DNA of 64,000 nucleotides from NCBI GenBank assembly GCA_025766275.1, contig JAFKAC010000002.1:3162001-3226000 (forward strand), read 5' to 3'. Positions 57,449 to 64,000 of this stretch are shown here, one piece after another. Numbering within the stretch: the first letter of the stretch is position 1; each line of letters begins with the position of its first letter. A model generated the notes under the pieces. It saw only the letters and a program-made list of their open reading frames with translations. It was not told where the DNA came from and searched no databases. Both the position numbers and the translations under genes were made by a program. This stretch comes from Lactarius indigo (taxonomy: Eukaryota; Basidiomycota; Agaricomycetes; Russulales; Russulaceae).

Positions 57449-60052
57449 TTAAGACCAAGATCCTCATCGTGGCGTACTCGACCAGGGACCAGTGGACGTC
57501 CTTCCATCCCTATCACATTGAACGACGAGGAGATCGCAACGTACCAACAAGATTCCTAGGAGCAACTCAGTGGAGAGAGCGAGAAGAACATACTGGATAT
57601 TTCGTAGAGTTTAACGGTCCCAACCATTTCCGACCCGTTGAGTTCAACTTCGAACATCTCTGTTGGGTTGAAGTTACTTGGAACCCCATAGACCATCGCT
57701 GGGATATCGTACTGATGAACAGCAAGATGGAACCTATACTCACAGTGGGACAAAGTACTGTGGTGAGATAGAGGTAGCAACTGGTAAGCAGCAGAGGGGA
57801 AGTCTTGCAAGTGAAGCAGAAGTAAAGTCTGGCACACAGCAGTGAGAGAACTGATGATAGTATTACAGTGGAGAGAACATACCTGGCACACAGCAGTGAG
57901 AGAACTGATGTGGACCAGGAGCGTACAAGCACTACTACTTATACTGTACAGAGGTGTGACACTAGTACAAGAGTGGTAACGTAGAGTCACAGAATACAAG
58001 GAGTGTTGTTCTACATAGAGGACAAAAGGAGTGTATGAAAAGAGAACAAGGCGACTAGAACAAAGAGAGTCCAGACAAAGATGATATCATAATGACATCA
58101 CAATAAAGATAAGAACTAAAGGAGAACAAAGGGCTGAGTACAATGAAGTGTCCAGAGTGTTCTACATGATGTCATAGTACATGATGTCATACATGACGCA
58201 ATGATCAGCGCTAGATTGTACAGATCAAATGTAAGTAATCTACAAGTTCAATTAATCTAATCTAAAGCAGTCCATGCTGCAAGTCCGGTCTGTACAAGCC
58301 GCTAAGTGCGCAAGGGTCACTTATCAACACGTACGACCAGCAGGAAGAAACTACAACTGCGACATTGACGCGTGAGAGCTTAATAGCTGCGCAGATTATG
58401 GTCCTATTGATGGACAAGCGCAAGAACACACGGACGAAGGAATTAGTGGAGAGGAAGCTTCTGAAAGCCAATCACCAAGCAGGGGAACAACGCCAGCAGA
58501 AGAAGCTAGCCTAGGAGCTATTGGTGATCACATTATACAACGAACTGAGTCGTTAACCATTCACCAGCCCGAACCAGAAGTAATTCACGTTCACAGTCCA
58601 GCAGTCGCAATGGCAACCGCAACCATTACACAAGAAGAAGTACGACTCACTACCGAAACAAGGGATCAAATAGCCCTAGAAGAACAAAGACGCATCGCGG
58701 AAGAATCCCGAGCTAATCTAGCACCCATTAACCCCTACACCGGCCATCGAATGACCGACGACAATGTAGCAATCCATCGTGCCATCAGGCCTGATGTAGC
58801 CGACCCCCCCAGTGGAGGAGGCGGACCTCCTGGCGACTTACCAGGAGGGGAAGGACCCCCATCAAGAGGACCCGGATTTGGAGGATTCCCTGGAGGATTC
58901 CCGGGGGGACCACCAGGAGGAGGACATCCAGGAGGAGGATTACCAGGTGCAGGTCCTATCATTCCCCCTCCAAGTAACAAATTAGCTGGCGAAGCACCAA
59001 CAGTATTTGACGGAGAATGCGCAAAAGTTGAAGCGTTTCTCACCCAATGGCACGTCTATTGGGGCATGAATGTGGACAAAGGCATCATGGCCACACCATA
59101 TCGACGTGCCCTGCTCTTCTTATCATATATCAAAGGTGTCAACGTCAGCGAATGGGTACTGGCCATGCTTACTTGGCTCAATGGCCAGATACAAGCAGGA
59201 ATACCCTGTACAAGCAAAGGGTTATGGAACGAAGTCATGTGTAGCTTCATGCAGCACTTCTGAAACACCATGGAGCAAGAATAGGCTCAATATGAGCTCA
59301 AAAAAGGAGTCAAAATGATCGGAGGCAATCTAGATGAGTATTGCACCCAGTTCAAACAGTTAATACGCCGCGCTCAGTATCAGCTCGATGATCTGCAGAT
59401 GCTGGATCTATTCGCAAGTGGACTGCCGAAAGACCTATATTAAAAGGTCTACACCCTCAACAATCCCCACAACTACCGCGAATGGAAAGAAGCCACCACT
59501 ACCCGCCAACAGCAGTACCTTCACCTCAAAGCGGTACTAAATAAAGGAATACCACCAGGACAAGGACAAGGGTGACAACGCCAACAACAACAGTGGCAAG
59601 GACCGCCAAGAAGTTCTTGGCAACCAAGAAACCTGCCTTGAGATCCAAATGCAATGGATACCTCCACAGATCGAATCCAAGGGCGGTTAGCAGGGGCCGA
59701 GGATATACTCGCTCCTCGCCCCCCATACCAACCAAGAGGAGGATTTCTCCAAAGAGGAGGAGGACGCAACAACCAAAGGCCAGTCACTTGTTACAACTGT
59801 GGGAAGGACGGACACATGGCCCGTGACTGTAGGCAGCCACGAGGAAACTACCAACCTCAAGCATCAACTAGTCACTATGTTGATACCGACTATCATCAAC
59901 AAGAACCCAAAGTCGCTACCAGGGCAGTTCAAGACATACCCCCTCAGCAGCGCGCCAGTGACTGGCTTAACGGAGTGGCCGGAGAATCGGACAACGTAAA
60001 AGACATTATTCTCCAACAACTGTGGAAAAAGGAGGGTTTTCAGGACGCCTAA
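57449..60052 (+). pseudogene. Gypsy-2 Gag, split by LTR-A and by stops
   Basis: One frame can be followed from just after the LTR to 57712 and, once the LTR-A insert and its duplication are ignored, from 58335 to the TAA at 60050. Parts in order are an N-terminal domain (ILIVAYSTRDQW, HFRPVEFNFEHLCWVEVTW), a Gly/Pro-rich linker (58800-58970), the Gag core (GEAPTVFDGECAKVEAFL) and a CCHC knuckle CYNCGKDGHMARDC (59792-59833). Stops lie at about 58376, 59261, 59282, 59441, 59573 and 59651. The one before DPNAMD aligns with an Arg in Gypsy-1, so it is CGA to TGA. No ATG is seen before the N-terminal part; the frame is open into the LTR. Pol overlaps in the -1 frame. Confidence 0.75.
57713..58329 (-). 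mobile_element. LTR-A solo LTR (copy 5), TSD cgtac
   Basis: TGATGAACAG to TTATCAACA on the plus strand, with a perfect 5-bp duplication cgtac (57708-57712 and 58330-58334). It lies in the Gag N-terminal coding part of Gypsy-2. Length 617 bp. Confidence 0.9.
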
Positions 60053-62310
60053 ACCCATTGGCCTGGGTGAGGGCAGTTAATTGTAACAGTGTAATCATGA
60101 CTTGCTACCGTTCTATGAGAGTTCCAGTATCAATTCGCACCAGTTACGCAATGGCCGACATACAAGCATTAGTTGACAGTGGAGCAACTCACTGCTTCAT
60201 GAAACCCTCCTGTGCGAAAAGGATGGGATTAGGAACCAAACCACTCGACGTCCCAAAGAAGATATGGAATATCAATAACACCGAGAATAAGTCGGGGCGT
60301 ATCACTCACTATACCGACATTGACATACAAACTAAAGGAATCCACAAGGAAATTCGCTTCCTTATCACAGATATAGGAAACGAAGATATCATCTTAGGGT
60401 ATCCTTGGCTTGCAATATACGACCCTCACATCAAATGGTCGCAAGCCGCCATACACGAAGACATGCTTCCCATCATCATCCAATCAACTAACCCCTGCAT
60501 CAAAACAACGTCAGTAGTCGCCACAACCACCGTCAACGACGACGACTATGAGGTGGTACACTCTTGTGTTATCACAGATGAACAACGACAGCAATTTGAG
60601 GAAGGATGTCAAATCCGAGCTACTGCCACCAACCTCGCCATCGCAGCTCAACAATATGTCACCAAAGCTGAGTTACCTCCCGAATATCGGGAATTTGAAC
60701 ATCTCTTCAGTGAAGAAGCTTCGGACAGGTTTCCACCCAGCAGGCCCTGGGACCACGCCATCGAATTCAAACCAGGGACAGCCGACACAATCGACTGCAA
60801 AATATACCCCATGACCCAAGAAGAAGATAAGAAATTGTGCGAATGGATCGACGAACAGCTAAAAAAGGGGTATATACGACCTTCTAAGTCTCCATACGCT
60901 TTGTCCTTCTTCTTCATCAAGAAGAAGGATGGAAAATTACGACCTGTACAGGACTATCGAAAGATCAATGCAGTCACCATCTGCAATCAATATCCACTCC
61001 CTCTCATCTCCGATCTTATCACCGACCTTAGTAATGCTCACATCTACACCAAACTCGACGTTAGATGGGGATATAACAATGTGTGCATCAAGGAAGGGGA
61101 TGAAGAGAAAGCCGTGTTTAAAACGTGCTATGGCTTATTTGAACCCACGGTGATGTTCTTTGGCTTAACCAACTCCCCAGCAACGTTCCAGACTATGATG
61201 AACTTCATCTTCAGGGACATCATTGCAAAACACGAAAAACGGGGAACCGTTATTCAGGTCTATATGGACAACATAGGCATCGCTACAGGACTAGACCACT
61301 CACTACCTGACCATATAGAAGCCGTCAAGGACGTACTGCACGTATCCGCAGAACACGACTTATACTACAAACTCGAAAAATGTCTCTTTCACTCCCCGCG
61401 CATGGATTACCTGGGGGTAATCCTTGAAAAGGGGGTGACATGTATGGACCCCGTCAAAATTTCCGGCATCAAGGACTGGCCTACGCCAACCAAAGTTAAG
61501 GATGTCCGCTCTTTCCTAGGTTTTTGCAATTTTTACCGACCCTTTATACAAGGATTCGCAACCAAAGCACAACCTCTTAACAAACTCACGCGCAAAAACG
61601 CCGAATGGCACTGGGGAACTGAAGAAGAAAAGGCATTCCAGGATCTCAAAACCCTTGTCACTAGCGAACCCGTTCTCGCACACCCAGACCTCACCCAACA
61701 ATTTGAATTAGAGGTCGATGCATCAGGATTTGCCACCGGAGCTGTTCTCCTTCAACGCAAAACAGATGGCAAACGACACCCCATTGGCTACTACTCGTCA
61801 ACCCTCAATGAAGCCAAGTGAAATTATGATATCTACGACCTTGAGCTCCTAGCAATTGTCAAGGCCTTCCGCCACTGGAGGCCCCTCCTAGCGGGCTCCC
61901 CCCACAAAATCAAAGTATTCTCCGACCACCTCAACCTACAATACTGGAAATCGCCACAAAAGATTAGTAGGCGCATAGCCAGGGAAGTACTCAAACTCTC
62001 AGAATACAATTTTGAGATTCACCACATTAAGGGAACTTCCAATGGACGCGCCGACACACTGTCACGAAGGCCAGATTACGACCAGGGAGAAAACGATAAC
62101 AAAGGGGTAACAGTGTTACCAGAAAGCGTCTTTGCACGCGCTACCATGCTGGATGAACCACGACATCCACATTGGAGGCCTGAGATCTTACCAGTGGAAA
62201 TGACCCCAGAACATCCCATTTATGAACAGGATACAGCTAAGTTGAAACCTTGGGTCGATGCTCATAAATTAAAAGACATTGAAGGAACGTGGTATAAAGA
62301 CGGATGCTGA
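60022..62310 (+). pseudogene. Gypsy-2 protease, reverse transcriptase and RNase H
   Basis: The protease motif is ALVDSGATHCFMKPS (about 60165-60210). RT runs from about 60660: KKDGKLRPVQDYRKINAVT, then KLDVRWGYNN, FGLTNSPATFQTMMN. The catalytic box reads VYMDNIGIA, where the second Asp of YMDD is now Asn (GAC to AAC, near 61269), so polymerase activity should be lost. RNase H starts with ELEVDASGFATGAVLLQ and continues past a TGA at 61819 to NYDIYDLELLAIV and ADTLSRRPDY. A second TGA is at 62308. Both stops fall where relatives carry Arg or Trp. Confidence 0.85.
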
Positions 62311-64000
62311 GTGGTCACCAGCGGTATCCACGACAAATGCACCATCATTGCCGCCCACCACGACTCCCCTGTCTATGGCCACCCTGGTATTAAACACACT
62401 CTCCAACTTACTGAACGACACTACTGGTGGCCACAAATGAAGAATGACATCATGGACTATGTCAAAGGATGCGCAGAGTGTCAGCGACACAAAGTCAATC
62501 TCCGACCCATTAGGGCACTCCTACAACCCATTTATCCCAAACCGGAAGCCCTGCCATTCAAAACCATTGCAGTGGACTTTATCACCAAACTCCCCGTATC
62601 ACGTGGTTATGACTCTATTCTAACCATAACGGACCACGATTGTACCAAAGCTGCCGTCTTCGTCCCCTGTAATGAGGAAATAACGGCTGAAGGAACGGCT
62701 GCCCTGTACGTCTCCCATGTCTTCCCACGATTTGGACTCCCCTTGCATGTTATCAGCGATCGAGATCCCCGCTTTGCTTCCAAGTTCATGTGGGAAATAT
62801 GCAAAATCCTTGGCATCAGCCAAAATATCTCAACCGCTTATCATTATAGAACCGACGGCCAATCAGAACAAACAAATCAATGGCTGGAACAATATCTCCA
62901 CTTCTGGGTGAATGAGCGGCAAGATGACTGGGTTCGTTATCTGCCTATGGCGGGTTTCACACATAACAACTGGCCTAATGAAACCACGTGGGAGTCTCCT
63001 TTCTTCCTCTTATCGGGGTTCAATCCTTGTGCTGATTGGACCGATAGGCCTTCCCCTATCCCACAGGTGTCACTAAGATTGGATCAGTTTAAACAAGCAT
63101 GACAGTGTGCCTTCTCCTGTATGCTCAGGGCACAAAATTCATGGGTCAAACATAAAGATACGCCCAAGTTCAAAGAAGGAGACCTCGTATGGCTCGAAGG
63201 ACGCCACTTACGCACGCATCAGCCAACCGCAAAACTAGCTGCCAAACAGCACGGACCATTTAAGGTCATCCAGGTGATGTCCCCTGTCAACTACCGCCTC
63301 GAACTTCCCACACAGTGGAGCATCCATGATGTCTTCCACATAGATCTTCTCACACCTTATCGTGAAACACCCACGCACGGACCAAACTATCAGCGCCCAC
63401 CACCTGATTTGGTCGATAATGAAGAAGAATATGAGGTCGAGAAGATTCTAGACTCTCGGCGGTTCGGCAGAAGGCACTGGCTCCAATATCTCGTCAAATG
63501 GAAGGGTTATCCTGACTCAGATAACCAATGGATAGATAAGGATGACGTATTCGCCGATGAAGCCGTTCGGGAATTCAAACATTTCAACCCCGACAGAGAA
63601 ACGCATATAAGGATGACCTCCTGTCGTGATAAGTCCCCACCACTCACTCATTCCATGTCCTCTACTCGATGCAATGACCAGCTTGCACTCCTCTCTACCC
63701 TCGTCAACGACTCCTCCACCACGCTTGTCAACCCCGACTCCCCCAACGACGCCGCAGCCGATGGAGCTATTGCTAGAGGCAGTACCACCGTGCAGCATGA
63801 GGAAGATGGCCCTGTCACTAGTGAAGAATTGCACCAGACACTGCAACGATTCCCTCTGCCCCTACAGGGAGTTGTCGACGACGATTCAGCAGCAACTCAA
63901 CCAGTACCTCTGCCAATGTACGCCCTCACAAACCCCGACACCGGTGAGCCCAAAACCTTCATCACTGAAGATGAGTTGTTTCGGCTTCAAGCAGCTGTCT
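62311..64000 (+). pseudogene. Gypsy-2 integrase with chromodomain, open at window end
   Basis: HHCC zinc finger (HHDSPVYGHPGI, CAECQRH), then the catalytic core with all three acidic residues: VDFITKLP, SDRDPRFASKF and TDGQSEQTNQ. A TGA at 63100 follows the core. The frame then carries the GPY/F-type tail (KQHGPFKVIQVMSPVNYRL). A chromodomain is at 63427-63590 (EYEVEKILDSRR, YLVKWKGYPDSDNQW), with the aromatic Y, W and W cage positions present. Chromodomains guide integration to methylated H3. An acidic extension follows and runs past the window edge without a stop. Except for the one TGA, integrase looks intact. Confidence 0.85.

Larger units (their letters stand above)
57002..64000 (+). mobile_element. 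Gypsy-2: chromodomain Ty3/gypsy retrotransposon, 3' end outside window
   Basis: 5' LTR, Gag with CCHC knuckle, then a Pol frame with protease, RT, RNase H, integrase and a C-terminal chromodomain, so it belongs to the chromoviruses. It inserted into the right arm (flank gttgg at 56997-57001) and later received an LTR-A solo LTR. It is much better preserved than Gypsy-1, with a single Pol frame broken only by TGA codons. Confidence 0.9.

Noticed and set aside
57002..58334. Two adjacent LTRs as a tandem Gypsy-2 LTR
   Set aside because: The second LTR (57713-58329) is another family in opposite orientation with its own duplication, inserted in Gag.
1..64000. CRISPR array or bacterial defence island
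   Set aside because: No short regularly spaced repeats and no cas-like genes; the features are fungal.

Overview
The window reads as a transposon-rich piece of a mushroom-forming fungus genome (Basidiomycota, probably Agaricomycetes). The reasons are introns of about 48-92 bp with GT..AG ends and CTNAC-like branch sites, chromodomain Ty3/gypsy elements with CCHC Gag, Tnp2-type (CACTA/EnSpm) transposases of the mushroom type, and kinase genes with a Crinkler-like (CRN/CR) header. I see no bacterial-style operons, no free-standing tRNA or rRNA genes and no CRISPR array.

Layout. 1-7886: a decayed minus-strand Ty3/gypsy element (Gypsy-1) cut by three solo LTRs of one family (LTR-A) and by a 1.2-kb tRNA-derived SINE. 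7887-13628: no gene; an LTR-B copy split by a 930-bp retroposon, an AGTCA cluster and three tandem arrays. 13629-16442: a Tnp2 transposase gene with one frameshift. 16780-18667: an unrecognised multi-exon gene ending at an LTR-C fragment. 21377-31805 and 47545-57001: two arms of a large inverted duplication around a spacer of about 15.7 kb. Each arm holds the same tandem pair of CRN-like genes; one gene of the pair has a C-terminal protein kinase domain. Both genes carry disabling lesions, shared by the two arms. The spacer holds a short decayed gene whose first residues copy the histone H3 tail (32196), uncharacterised exons, a tandem repeat, another copy of a 2-kb interspersed repeat (R1), and a second Tnp2 transposase pseudogene (42200-46986) broken by two solo LTRs. 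57002-64000: a chromodomain Ty3/gypsy element (Gypsy-2) inserted in the outer end of the right arm, itself hit by an LTR-A solo LTR and running off the window.

Relations. Nearly all coding matter is transposon-derived or decayed. Nested insertions give a relative order: R1 copies, then inverted duplication, then Gypsy-2, then LTR-A. Most premature stops are one C-to-T or G-to-A change from an expected codon, and many fit CGA to TGA, so deamination of methylated cytosine is the likely route of decay. The two items most worth attention are the inverted duplication of the CRN-kinase pair and the histone-H3-tail mimic.
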